Below are positions 7,379-16,018 of a stretch of DNA of 20,929 bases, piece by piece. The first letter of the stretch is position 1. Every line of letters starts with the position of its first letter. Source of the DNA: Chloroflexota bacterium (lineage in GTDB: Bacteria > Chloroflexota > Anaerolineae > Anaerolineales > UBA11657). The stretch covers positions 1 through 20,929 of the forward strand of contig QWRL01000018.1 of the NCBI GenBank assembly GCA_003670425.1, written 5' to 3'. The notes beneath the pieces were generated by a model that made no database searches, was not told the origin of the DNA, and was given only the letters and a program-made list of their open reading frames with translations. Position numbers and translations under genes: made by a program.

Positions 7379-9427
7379 ATGCCTGAGTTTGATCTGCATT
7401 CACCATATCAGCCAATGGGCGACCAGCCGCAGGCAATTGCGGAGCTGGTCAACGGCGTCAACAGCGGCTTAAGGCACCAGGTTTTGCTGGGCGCAACCGG
7501 CACCGGCAAAACTTACACCATTGCGCAGGTGGTGATGCAAACGCAGCGCCCCACCCTCGTGCTCACACACAACAAAACCCTGGCGGCACAGCTTTACTCT
7601 GAGTTCCACGATTTCTTCCCGGCCAACGCAGTCGAGTACTTTGTAAGCTACTACGACTACTACCAACCAGAAGCCTACGTACCGAAAAAAGACCTCTACA
7701 TTGAAAAGGAAACAGACATCAATGAAGAGATTGAGCGCCTGCGGCTGGCAGCGACCGCTGCGCTCATGAGCCGGCGCGACGTGATCATCGTCGCCTCGGT
7801 TTCCTGCATCTACGGCCTTGCGAATCCCGAGTCCTACTACAGCGGTGTGGTGCACCTGGTCGCCGGCACAGAGCATCGGCGCAATGCGCTGCTGCGCCGC
7901 CTGGTGGACAGCCAGTACCAGCGCAACGACCTTGAACTGCGACACGGCACTTTCCGGGTGCAAGGCGACACGCTCGAGCTGCAGCCGCCCTATAGTGACA
8001 ACGCGTACCGCATCGACTTCTTCGATGATGAGGTCGAACGCATCATGGAGGTCCAGCCGCTGACCGGCGAAGTTCTGCAGCTGCACGAGTCACTGGACAT
8101 CTTTCCCGCCAAGCACTTCATCACCGAAGAGCACAAACTAAAGCAGTCGATTCTGGACATCGAAGCGGAACTTGAAGAGCAGCTCATATTTTTCAAAGCC
8201 AACGAACGCCACCTCGAGGCGCAGCGCATCGAGCAACGCACCCGCTATGACTTGGAAATGCTGCGGGAAGCCGGCTATTGCTCGGGGATTGAAAACTACT
8301 CGCGCCCGCTCGACCAGCGCCCGCCCGGTTCGCCGCCGTGGACGCTGCTGGACTACTTCCCGTCAGATTTCCTGCTCGTAGTGGATGAAAGCCACATGGC
8401 GCTGCCGCAAGTGCGCGGCATGTTTGGCGGCGACCGCTCCCGCAAACAAGTGCTCGTCGACTACGGCTTCCGGCTGCCCTCTGCACTGGACAACCGGCCG
8501 CTGAACTTTGACGAGTTTGGCACGCGCACCGGCCAAATTATTTACACAACGGCCACGCCCGCGCCTTACGAACTTTCAATTGCCGATCGCGTCATCCGGC
8601 AAATCATCCGCCCCACCGGGCTCGTTGACCCGGAAATAGAAATCCTGCCGATCAAAGGCCAGATCGACCGGCTGGTGGAAGAGGTGCAGCAGCGCGTCGC
8701 GCGCGGCGAACGCACACTCGTCACCACGCTTACCAAGCGCATGTCCGAAGACCTGAGCCGCTACATGCTCGAGCTTGGGCTCAAGGTCACCTACCTGCAC
8801 TCCGACATCGTTGCACTGGAGCGTGTGGAATTGCTGCGCGATCTGCGCCTTGGAAAGTACGATGTGATGGTGGGCATCAACTTGCTGCGCGAGGGTTTGG
8901 ACCTTCCGGAAGTTTCGCTGGTTGCCATCTTGGATGCTGACAAGGAGGGATTTTTGCGCTCGAGCACTGCGCTCATCCAAACCATTGGGCGTGCAGCGCG
9001 CCATGTGCGCGGCCGCGTGCTTATGTTTGCAGACAAGATTACCGACTCGATGCGCCTGGCCATCGACGAAACAAACCGGCGCCGTGCGGTGCAGCTGGCG
9101 CATAACGAATTGCACGGCATTGTGCCGGCCAGCATCATCAAATCCGTGCATGACATCAGCACGCGGGTGCGCACCGTGGCGGAAGCTGCGGCGGAGTACA
9201 CGGCTGAGCCGCAAGCGCCACACACCACTGCCGAAACAATTTCCTTGATCCTTGAACTTGAAGCCCGCATGAAAACCGCCGCGCGCCAGCTTGAGTTCGA
9301 AACTGCCGCGGGCCTGCGCGACCAGATTCACTCACTGCGCGTCTCGCTCAATGGCGCACCGGCCGTCGCCGCCAAAGCCACGCGCCCCAAATCCCGCAAG
9401 TCCGCATCACCGGCGCAATCCGCCTGA
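7379..9427 (+). CDS. uvrB: Excinuclease ABC subunit B (UvrB)
   Basis: UvrB is the damage-verifying helicase-like subunit of the UvrABC nucleotide excision repair enzyme; it receives DNA from UvrA and recruits UvrC. The 682-residue product is of normal length. It shows the N-terminal F.L...Y.P.GDQPQAI motif, Walker A GATGTGKT (38-45), the beta-hairpin region SYYDYYQPEAYVP used to clamp DNA, the DESH box, TATPAPYE, the LREGLDLPEVSLVAILDADKEG motif, QTIGRAAR, and a C-terminal UVR motif (LEARMKTAARQLEFETAAGLRDQI) that contacts UvrC. The frame is open upstream to 7256, but the conserved N-terminus begins at the ATG at 7379, which also sits right after a TATAAT. The dgt gene follows after 10 bp. 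Confidence 0.97.
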   Translation: MPEFDLHSPYQPMGDQPQAIAELVNGVNSGLRHQVLLGATGTGKTYTIAQVVMQTQRPTLVLTHNKTLAAQLYSEFHDFFPANAVEYFVSYYDYYQPEAYVPKKDLYIEKETDINEEIERLRLAATAALMSRRDVIIVASVSCIYGLANPESYYSGVVHLVAGTEHRRNALLRRLVDSQYQRNDLELRHGTFRVQGDTLELQPPYSDNAYRIDFFDDEVERIMEVQPLTGEVLQLHESLDIFPAKHFITEEHKLKQSILDIEAELEEQLIFFKANERHLEAQRIEQRTRYDLEMLREAGYCSGIENYSRPLDQRPPGSPPWTLLDYFPSDFLLVVDESHMALPQVRGMFGGDRSRKQVLVDYGFRLPSALDNRPLNFDEFGTRTGQIIYTTATPAPYELSIADRVIRQIIRPTGLVDPEIEILPIKGQIDRLVEEVQQRVARGERTLVTTLTKRMSEDLSRYMLELGLKVTYLHSDIVALERVELLRDLRLGKYDVMVGINLLREGLDLPEVSLVAILDADKEGFLRSSTALIQTIGRAARHVRGRVLMFADKITDSMRLAIDETNRRRAVQLAHNELHGIVPASIIKSVHDISTRVRTVAEAAAEYTAEPQAPHTTAETISLILELEARMKTAARQLEFETAAGLRDQIHSLRVSLNGAPAVAAKATRPKSRKSASPAQSA

Positions 9428-9437
9428 GCCCGCATTC

Positions 9438-10589
9438 ATGCTCATTCACCGCGCTGCCATGGAGGACCATGAAAACCTTACGCTGGCACCGTATGGTATT
9501 CGCAGCAGCGCGTCACAAGGACGCCTGCACCCGGAGCCCGAAGCGCAAGACCGCACTTGCTTCCAACGCGACCGGGCGCGCGTACTGCACACCACCGCAT
9601 TTCGCCGCCTTGAATACAAGACGCAGGTTTTCGTAAACAGCGAAGGCGACTACTATCGCACGCGCCTCACGCACACCCTGGAGGTGGCGCAGTTGGGGCG
9701 CAGCATGGCGCGCTCGCTCGGCGCCAATGAGGACTTGGTGGAAGCCATCTGCCTTGCGCATGATTTGGGCCACCCGCCATTTGGCCACGCCGGCGAGCGT
9801 GTGCTGCAGCGCCTGATGGCGGCGCACGGCAACTTCGATCACAACCGCCAAACGCTGCGCATCGTCACAACACTGGAGGAGCGCTACGAAAATTTTCGCG
9901 GCCTCAATCTCACTTGGGAAATGCGCGAGGGCCTCGTCAAACATGAGACGGAATACGATCAGGCAGACGCCGGCGAATACAACCCTGAACTGCGCGCCAG
10001 CCTCGAGGCGCAAATTGCAAATGTTGCAGACGAGCTGGCCTACACCGCGCACGACCTGGATGACGGGCTGCGGGCTGGCCTGCTGCAGCCTGCTGCGCTG
10101 AGCGGCCAGGCACTCTGGGAAAAAGTGCGCGCAGCCATTCGCTGGGACGGACGCGATTTGACGGACCTCAACCGCCACCGCATGATCCGCCGCCTGATTG
10201 GCGTTCAGATCCAAGACTTGGTCGAAACTACTGAAGGCGCGCTGCTGCGCTCTGGCGCCAGCTCACCGCTGCACATCCAGCAGCTCTCCACAAACGTGGT
10301 GGACTGGTCCGCACCCATGCAGGCGATGCAAACCGAACTGAAGTCACATTTGCGCGAAGAGCTCTTTCAGCATCACCGGGTGGCACGCATGGCGGAAAAG
10401 GCAGCGCGTTTTATCGCCGAGATGTTTGAAGTATTTACGAAGTCGCCAAACCAGCTGCCCGGCGAGCTAAGTAGCGCAATTGCCCAGCACGGCTTGGAAC
10501 GCGCCGTCTGCGACTACATCGCCGGCATGACCGACCGCTTTGCGCTTGAAGAATACGCGCGCCTGTTTGACCCGCATACGCGCCCGTAG
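9438..10589 (+). CDS. dgt: Deoxyguanosinetriphosphate triphosphohydrolase-like protein
   Basis: This 383-residue HD-superfamily enzyme should split dNTPs to deoxynucleoside and triphosphate, controlling dNTP pools. The metal ligands are present: H79 (RLTHTLEV), H108-D109 (LAHDLGHPPFGHAGE) and D206 (YTAHDLDDG). The N-terminal HTTAFRRLEYKTQVF block is typical of the bacterial dGTPase-like type. I chose the ATG at 9438 because it places the conserved LAPY at residues 16-19, as I recall for homologues; an ATG at 9459 also exists, and neither has a clear Shine-Dalgarno. It follows uvrB by 10 bp and is probably in the same operon, which suggests a housekeeping link to repair rather than phage defence. 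Confidence 0.94.
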   Translation: MLIHRAAMEDHENLTLAPYGIRSSASQGRLHPEPEAQDRTCFQRDRARVLHTTAFRRLEYKTQVFVNSEGDYYRTRLTHTLEVAQLGRSMARSLGANEDLVEAICLAHDLGHPPFGHAGERVLQRLMAAHGNFDHNRQTLRIVTTLEERYENFRGLNLTWEMREGLVKHETEYDQADAGEYNPELRASLEAQIANVADELAYTAHDLDDGLRAGLLQPAALSGQALWEKVRAAIRWDGRDLTDLNRHRMIRRLIGVQIQDLVETTEGALLRSGASSPLHIQQLSTNVVDWSAPMQAMQTELKSHLREELFQHHRVARMAEKAARFIAEMFEVFTKSPNQLPGELSSAIAQHGLERAVCDYIAGMTDRFALEEYARLFDPHTRP

Positions 10590-10613
10590 CCCACAACGAA
10601 CCAACCGTAACAT

Positions 10614-10641
10614 GCGCAGCGCAACCGTGGTTGCGCTGCGC
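10614..10641. terminator. Perfect 13-bp inverted repeat between convergent operons
   Basis: GCGCAGCGCAACC, a 2-nt centre (GT), then GGTTGCGCTGCGC. It lies in the 54-bp gap between the stops of dgt (+) and the DUF4340 gene (-), so it can form a hairpin on both transcripts. No T-tract follows on either strand, so it is not a classical intrinsic terminator. It is best read as a bidirectional transcript-end or RNA-stabilising hairpin. Confidence 0.6.
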
Positions 10642-10643
10642 GC

Positions 10644-11603
10644 CTAAGGTGCCGCTGCCGGCGTAGGAGTTACCGGCGGTGTAATGAAGTCGGCGCGCGT
10701 CTTGTCAGTAAAGTTCAGGGCGGAATAAGAGGACACACGCACCGCATACGGCGAGCCGCTAAAGCTCATCGCATAGTCATCGCCCAGCTTGGCGCCGATG
10801 CGCAGCGTGTACTCTTGCAGCTTGCTGTCCTTGCTTGCCGTAATTAACAATGTGGCTTTGGGCTGCGCCAGCGCATACTCTGGTTTCACCTCTTTGCCGA
10901 GCGGCGCACTCATGCGCACTCCGGTTGCCTGTGTCAGCACCGATGTAAATGCGCTTGAGTTAAACACCTCATCCGCACCCATGCCTTTCAACGTCCATGC
11001 ATCGCCCGCTTTTTCAAACTCCAATTTGCCCGCAGCATTTTCCAGCACAATCGCGGTCACCGTCTCGGCTGGAATGCTTACATAGCTTGTGTCAATAAAA
11101 TTCGATGCCTGCGGTGTGATGCCGTAGCTTGTAAGGTCTGCCGAAAGGTAAACCTCCGCTTGCGGATCAAGCCGGAAGTGCGTGGCACCGGCCCCACTTG
11201 AACTGCCAATGAACACCAAACTGCGCGAACCATCCTGCCACTGAATGTCCAGCCGGCGCGTGAACTTGTCCTCGGCAACCTGCAGCTGGCGGTGGCTGGC
11301 CGCGGTTTGGGTAATCAGCCGGCCGGTCTTCAGCTTCTTGATGTTCTCGATCAGCGGTGTAATCTTGGCTGCATCCGCCGGAAAGTCACCCGCATCCGGC
11401 AGCACCCATGTGCCGCCCTTGTCTTCCAAGGTTAGCTTTTGCGCCTTGTCATCTTGAATAACCAAGCGGGTGATGGCGGTGTCTGTGCGGCCGGCAAAAA
11501 GCAGCCCCCCCGTCTCAGCCGTGGCGCGCGGCCAGTACACATAGGCACCAATCAGAATCTGCACAACCAAGAGCGCTGCAAGTGCGCGGATTGTTTTGTT
11601 CAT
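10644..11603 (-). CDS. DUF4340 domain membrane-anchored protein
   Basis: This 319-residue protein has a short N-terminus, one hydrophobic helix (about residues 5-24) and a large beta-rich domain outside the membrane that matches the DUF4340 pattern: repeated segments of the type GG.W.L....FPAD...I..L...I..LK (near 60-100) and W.LKG (near 205-210). It ends in a short Pro/Thr/Ala tail. DUF4340 proteins commonly follow Gld-type ABC permease genes, as here, and are presumed partners; no activity is established. The frame opens upstream to 11702, but the ATG at 11603 gives a normal membrane anchor and starts 2 nt after the stop of the permease gene, so it is the last gene of that operon. Confidence 0.88.
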   Translation of the reverse strand: MNKTIRALAALLVVQILIGAYVYWPRATAETGGLLFAGRTDTAITRLVIQDDKAQKLTLEDKGGTWVLPDAGDFPADAAKITPLIENIKKLKTGRLITQTAASHRQLQVAEDKFTRRLDIQWQDGSRSLVFIGSSSGAGATHFRLDPQAEVYLSADLTSYGITPQASNFIDTSYVSIPAETVTAIVLENAAGKLEFEKAGDAWTLKGMGADEVFNSSAFTSVLTQATGVRMSAPLGKEVKPEYALAQPKATLLITASKDSKLQEYTLRIGAKLGDDYAMSFSGSPYAVRVSSYSALNFTDKTRADFITPPVTPTPAAAP

Positions 11604-11605
11604 AA

Positions 11606-14542
11606 TCAGGATGCCAATTCCGCCGCAACATCTGTGCGCTTGCGGGCTGCTGCCGGCGGTAGCAGCACCATCGGCTGCTGCCGGCGGCGCCGGCGCTGCC
11701 ACGTCCAGGCCAGCACCAGCAGCGCGATGAGCGCCACGCCATAGTTGCCCAGCTCTGCCACCGACTGCGCCTGCGGCGTAAGCGGCAGCAATACATGCGA
11801 GGCAGTGCCGCGCGAGCGGATGCCCAGCAGCTCCAGGTCCTCCACCGACCAGTCCACCATGTTCTGCGCAAACTGCAGGCTGTTCAAGTATCTGTCGCCA
11901 GACAAGTTGCGCGAAAGATCAAACACCACATCGTTCAAGAACTCTGCACTGCCCACCACCACCAGCCGTGCTGTGGCAGGAGAACGCTCAATAATGCCCA
12001 GCGCCTGCGGGACTGCAATCGGCGGCGCATCGGCTGCGGCGCCCGCATCAGCCGGCACCGCAGCGGCGGCCGTCTCAATCGGTGACTGCTTGCCCTTGTA
12101 ATAACTTTCGAACGCACCCTTGATAGCCACTGCTAACAGCTGCGGCGCCTTCACTTCCGCCTCCGGGAATCCCAGCGCCGGATAAAACTGCAGATCAGGC
12201 TGCACAACTGTGTTGGTTGTCGTCCAGGATTCGGCACTGGAGGACAGCAGCCGGCTGACCTCGCGGCCAGTGTTCTTCGGTTCATCCACAGTGATCGGCG
12301 AAACCCAGTTCAGCGTCACAGCTGCAACATTGGCCAGAATCGGATTTTTGCCGTCCATGCCATCGGTGCGCACATCAACAAAATACGGGTAAGGCATTGC
12401 CTGAAACTCGCGCACTTCAACACCGCCGACGGTGCGCGCCATTTGAATCGGAAAGGGCTCGTTCTGCAAATCCAGCACCAGTGATTTGGAGACCGAGACA
12501 CCATAGTGCTCCAGCAGCGGCGCAAGCCCGCCCGCCACCTCCTGCACAGCGAGGCCTCCGGACATTGCGTCCGGTTTCAACAAGTAGCTGCCCGCTGCAA
12601 CCGCAACTGCTCCACCGCGCATTAGGTATTGATCAACCGCAAACAAATCTTTGTCAGTGAGACCCTGTGGCGCCACCAGCAGCAGCACATCGACATTTCC
12701 GCCCACCTGCCCGGTGGAAAGGTCAACCGGCTGAACGGTGTAATTCTCGCTCAGTGCCTCGGCAATTCTTTTATAACTTTTAAATGACGGCGCCTGCTGC
12801 CCAAACATGTCTTGTTCCGGCACATCCGGCGGCGTCCAAATGCCAACTACTTTCAAGAAACCCTTGGCGCCGCGCTTGAGGGCGGTCTCCAGCGTCGAGC
12901 GTACGCTGGCTTCCCCAAAATCACCGGCGGGAAAGAGCACTTGACTCTCGCCACCAGCACTCAGCACCATGTGCAAAAAGTAAGTATCGGGGGAAAAGAA
13001 AGATGCCTGAAAAGCACGCAGCCCAAATTTCTGCCCCAACTCATCTGGTGTGGGGGCTCCGGGTGCACCAACTTGCACCTGCTGAAAAGAAAACTTGCCT
13101 TGAGAAGCGGCCGCAATCTCCTGCGCCACTTTAGCGATGGTAGCCGGCACCACTTGCAGCTGCTCTGGCAGCGTCGTCGGCGTTGTATAAAGTGTCAGGG
13201 TCGCGGGCTGCTCAAGTGACGCCAGCACAGCGTCAATGCTTTGAAAACCATATACGGCCTTCTTGACCGCCCGCGTCAGGTCGTATTCCAGGTTGCGCAA
13301 CCGCACATCCGGCTGCCCATTGGAACTGGCTTTTACCTCAATCAAGTCCTGAAAATTGAGCACAACATTCTGGTCGCCATAGCGCACAAGAATGTCAAAG
13401 TAAGCATTCACCACCGAAGCGCCATAGCGGTCAGCTGCTTGCAGCGGAGTAGGCTTGATGCCGTAACTCTGGTTTGCCTCAGCCTCTTTCTCCGGGTCCG
13501 TCAGCGGGTCAACAACCTCTACATTCACCCGCCCGTTGGAAGCCAGCGCGTACTCGGTCAGCATGTCTCGAATGCGCGGCACAAGCGGCGCCAGCAATGG
13601 ATGCGTCTTGGCGCTGAAATAACCGCGCACGAGCAGCGGTTCATCCAGGTTAGCGAGCAGGCTGCGAGTTGCGGGCGAAAGGCTGTACTCCCGGCCAGCA
13701 GTGAGGTCCACGCGCAGCCACGTCACCGGAAAAAGCCACACGTTCAGGACAGCCAGATTTGCGCCAACCAGCACCACCGTCAAAATCATGCGCTGCCGGT
13801 ACGGCAGCGAGTTCGCACCTTTGCCCCAGCGCTTGGAATCAAGTGCCAGCACATTCAGCGACAGAAATACCCCGATCAGCGACACGTAATAAAGCAGGTC
13901 GCGCAGATCCAGCACACCGCGCTCAATACTCTCAAAGCGCGAACCCGACCCGAACGCGCGCAATAGTTCACCGGTGCGGTCTCCAAAAAAATCAACCACC
14001 CCATGGGCGCCAATGAAGTACAGCACACCACCCAGCACCGCAGTGCTGATTAGTGCGACGATCTGGTTGTCCGTGCGGGAGGAGACAAATAATCCCAGCG
14101 CTGCGTACGCGCCGGCCAGCAGCAACGCTGCAATGTAGCCTCCCACCACCGGCCCCCAATCAAGGTTTCCCAGCAGCTCAACTGTCAGCGGCAAAAACAA
14201 TGTAAGTGCAAGCGAAACGCCAAGCAGTGCCAGCACCGCCAAAAACTTTCCAGCAACCAGCTGCACCGGGCCAACTGGCAGCGTGAGCAGCACTTCCAGC
14301 GTGCCGCTGGATTGCTCTTCGCTCCACTGGCGCATGGTGACTGCACTGGTGAGAAAGATCAGCAGCAACGGCATCCACCGGAACAGCGGCCGCAGGTCTG
14401 CAATGCCGCGCGCAAAAAATGTATCCACCCAGAAAAAGGTGAAGAGGGTGGCGGCCAGAAAAACGCCGACAAAAATGAGCGCCATCGGCGAGCCAAAATA
14501 ACTGTTGAGCTCTTTGCGTGTTATCGCGAGTGTTTGTTGCAT
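11606..14542 (-). CDS. Fused ABC-2 permease (GldF-like) and GldG-like extracytoplasmic protein
   Basis: One 978-residue protein carries two parts that are often separate genes. Residues ~1-240 are an ABC-2 type permease: an N-terminal ITRKELNSYFGSP segment, about six membrane helices (near 19-39, 55-72, 96-120, 130-155, 160-182, 215-235) and the MRQWSEEQSSGTLEVLLTLPV coupling motif. Residues ~250-978 are a GldG-type protein (ABC_transp_aux family): a membrane helix at ~252-273, the motif DLTAGREYSLSPATRSLL, a long extracytoplasmic domain, a last helix (~935-952) and a basic tail. It sits between the ABC ATPase gene (34-bp gap) and the DUF4340 gene (2-bp gap). In Bacteroidota, GldA/F/G are linked to gliding; in other phyla the substrate is unknown. 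The ATG at 14542 fits the family start; the frame is open to 14674. Confidence 0.92.
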   Translation of the reverse strand: MQQTLAITRKELNSYFGSPMALIFVGVFLAATLFTFFWVDTFFARGIADLRPLFRWMPLLLIFLTSAVTMRQWSEEQSSGTLEVLLTLPVGPVQLVAGKFLAVLALLGVSLALTLFLPLTVELLGNLDWGPVVGGYIAALLLAGAYAALGLFVSSRTDNQIVALISTAVLGGVLYFIGAHGVVDFFGDRTGELLRAFGSGSRFESIERGVLDLRDLLYYVSLIGVFLSLNVLALDSKRWGKGANSLPYRQRMILTVVLVGANLAVLNVWLFPVTWLRVDLTAGREYSLSPATRSLLANLDEPLLVRGYFSAKTHPLLAPLVPRIRDMLTEYALASNGRVNVEVVDPLTDPEKEAEANQSYGIKPTPLQAADRYGASVVNAYFDILVRYGDQNVVLNFQDLIEVKASSNGQPDVRLRNLEYDLTRAVKKAVYGFQSIDAVLASLEQPATLTLYTTPTTLPEQLQVVPATIAKVAQEIAAASQGKFSFQQVQVGAPGAPTPDELGQKFGLRAFQASFFSPDTYFLHMVLSAGGESQVLFPAGDFGEASVRSTLETALKRGAKGFLKVVGIWTPPDVPEQDMFGQQAPSFKSYKRIAEALSENYTVQPVDLSTGQVGGNVDVLLLVAPQGLTDKDLFAVDQYLMRGGAVAVAAGSYLLKPDAMSGGLAVQEVAGGLAPLLEHYGVSVSKSLVLDLQNEPFPIQMARTVGGVEVREFQAMPYPYFVDVRTDGMDGKNPILANVAAVTLNWVSPITVDEPKNTGREVSRLLSSSAESWTTTNTVVQPDLQFYPALGFPEAEVKAPQLLAVAIKGAFESYYKGKQSPIETAAAAVPADAGAAADAPPIAVPQALGIIERSPATARLVVVGSAEFLNDVVFDLSRNLSGDRYLNSLQFAQNMVDWSVEDLELLGIRSRGTASHVLLPLTPQAQSVAELGNYGVALIALLVLAWTWQRRRRRQQPMVLLPPAAARKRTDVAAELAS

Positions 14543-14576
14543 TAGTCGAGTGTGTCCAGAATATGGCGTTGCAGCA

Positions 14577-15494
14577 TTACGCGGCAAGCGCCAGCTCATT
14601 GAAGACATGTTCCAAGGTGCGCACATCGCGGCGCAGCTCGCGGAGCGGCCAGTTTTGTTTGCGCGCCAGATCAAAAATCAGCGGGCACAGATCCGCACGC
14701 TCAGCGCCCGCAATGCGGAAGGCTGGGTGGCCGGATTGCGTCAGCGCTTGCACGCCAACTGCGCCCTGCAGCGCACGCAGCGCTTCCGGTACGCCGGCCA
14801 CAGCGTGCTGCAGCACAAGCACCGCATCGGTGGTGGCAGCCAGCTCCGCCAGCCGGGCGTCCGCCTTCACCACACCGTTAATGATAATAATCACCCGGTC
14901 GCAAATCGCCTCCACCTCGGGCAAGATGTGCGACGAAAACAAAATTGTTGTCTTGGGCGCCAAGCTCTTGATCAAGTTTCTGATTTCGATAATTTGCGTC
15001 GGATCAAGGCCGACGGTGGGTTCATCCAAGACCAGCAGCCGCGGCCGGTGCAGGATCGCTTGCGCCAGCCCCACGCGCTGCCGAAATCCTTTGCTAAGCT
15101 GCGCAATCGGCTGTGTGAGGCGCTCGCCCAGCCCGGTGGCATGAATAGCTTCGGACAGCAGTGCCTGCCGGTCACTCTCCGCAATCTCGCGCAGGTCCGC
15201 CATCATCTGCAAGTAGTCCTGCACCGAGAGCTCGCCGTACAGCGGCGTGCTTTCCGGCAGGTAACCAACGCGCGCCTGCACCTGCTCGCGATGGTTGAGT
15301 ACATCCAGCCCGTCCACTTGCACACTGCCGCTATCAGGCTGCAAGTACCCGGTCAAAATCTTAATCGACGTCGTCTTGCCTGCGCCGTTCGGCCCCAACA
15401 GTCCAACAATTTCACCGGGCTTAACAGAGAAATTAATGCCCTTCAGCGCCTGAACGTCGCCATAATATTTTGTGAGGTCGGTGACTTTTATCAT
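14577..15494 (-). CDS. ABC transporter ATP-binding protein, GldA-like
   Basis: This 305-residue ATPase drives the downstream permease. It has Walker A GPNGAGKT (34-41), the Q-loop region VGYLPEST (76-83) typical of the ABC-2/GldA group, the signature LSKGF (133-137), Walker B LLVLDEP (153-159) and the H-loop H189. The tail after ~215 is the extra domain usual in this group. It is the first gene of the ATPase, permease, DUF4340 set. The ATG at 15494 lacks a Shine-Dalgarno. A 113-bp gap separates it from the HbpS-like gene upstream, so it probably has its own promoter. Confidence 0.95.
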   Translation of the reverse strand: MIKVTDLTKYYGDVQALKGINFSVKPGEIVGLLGPNGAGKTTSIKILTGYLQPDSGSVQVDGLDVLNHREQVQARVGYLPESTPLYGELSVQDYLQMMADLREIAESDRQALLSEAIHATGLGERLTQPIAQLSKGFRQRVGLAQAILHRPRLLVLDEPTVGLDPTQIIEIRNLIKSLAPKTTILFSSHILPEVEAICDRVIIIINGVVKADARLAELAATTDAVLVLQHAVAGVPEALRALQGAVGVQALTQSGHPAFRIAGAERADLCPLIFDLARKQNWPLRELRRDVRTLEHVFNELALAA

Positions 15495-15512
15495 TTATGT
15501 TTGTTGTGGAGA

Positions 15513-15579
15513 ATTATCTGCACTGACGATGGAACTGGACGCAGCCCCACTCGGTGGCACACTAAACGCACTAGTTATA
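15513..15579 (-). promoter_or_regulatory. Possible promoter region of the ABC transporter operon
   Basis: Within the 113-bp gap upstream of the ATPase ATG, two minus-strand -10 candidates are visible: TGC-TATAAC (extended -10 form, TATAAC at 15574-15579) and GATAAT (15513-15518), the latter about 18 nt before the ATG. Neither has a convincing -35. The rest of the gap shows no gene or terminator. Confidence 0.35.
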
Positions 15580-15607
15580 GCAAAAGATCAGAGGAACGCA
15601 AAGTTGC

Positions 15608-16018
15608 TTAGAGGGCGCGGATGCCCAATTCGGCGAGCTCAATATCTTCCGCCTCAGACAGTCCGCTAACTGCCACAGAGCCGGCTAGCTGCCCGCTAGA
15701 AAACACCGGCACGCCGCCGCCCCAGCCAATGTAGCGCGGGTCGCCAAAGTACGCCATGTCGAAGCCATCTTGCGGGTCACGCGCCGCCTGCCCCACCTGG
15801 CGCGTTGGTTTGCGCTCGCGCGCTGCAGTCCACGCTTTGTTGGTGGCAATCACAATCGATGGCAGCGGTGCGCCATCGCAGCGCAGCAGCAGCAGCAGCT
15901 CGCCATGCGCATCAGCCACCGCAATCACCGCAGCCTTGCCGCGCCGCGCCAACTCCGCCTGAATGGCAGCGCACATGCGCTGCGCGTCTGCGCTGTCAAT
16001 CGAAGAGCTTTGGTTCAA
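15608..16018 (-). CDS. HbpS/GlcG-family (PF03928) protein
   Basis: This 136-residue protein matches the haem-binding HbpS/GlcG fold: VIAVADAHGELLLLLRCDGA (31-50), ATNKAWTAA (58-66), GGVPV (101-105) and AVSG (116-119), ending in a helix with E..DIELAELG. Members bind haem or cobalamin-like ligands or accompany oxidoreductases; the function here is unknown. There is no signal peptide, so it is cytoplasmic. The start is TTG at 16018: it has a perfect AGGAGG 5 nt upstream and overlaps the MoaD-like stop as TTGA, while the nearby ATG in the same stretch is out of frame and stops at once. It is therefore the third gene of the oxidoreductase operon and translationally coupled. Confidence 0.88.
   Translation of the reverse strand: MNQSSSIDSADAQRMCAAIQAELARRGKAAVIAVADAHGELLLLLRCDGAPLPSIVIATNKAWTAARERKPTRQVGQAARDPQDGFDMAYFGDPRYIGWGGGVPVFSSGQLAGSVAVSGLSEAEDIELAELGIRAL

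Noticed and set aside
9438..10589. dGTPase as an anti-phage defence gene
   Set aside because: Dgt-type enzymes can restrict phage, but this one sits 10 bp after uvrB among housekeeping genes, with no other defence or mobile genes nearby.
14543..14674. N-terminal extension of the permease fusion (44 codons)
   Set aside because: It overlaps the end of the ATPase gene and its composition is not protein-like; the ABC-2 permease pattern starts at the ATG at 14542.
14505..15611. Long plus-strand open frame (368 codons) opposite the ABC ATPase
   Set aside because: The minus strand encodes a complete ABC ATPase with Walker A, signature and Walker B; the antisense product is Arg/Gln/His-rich and unlike a real protein.
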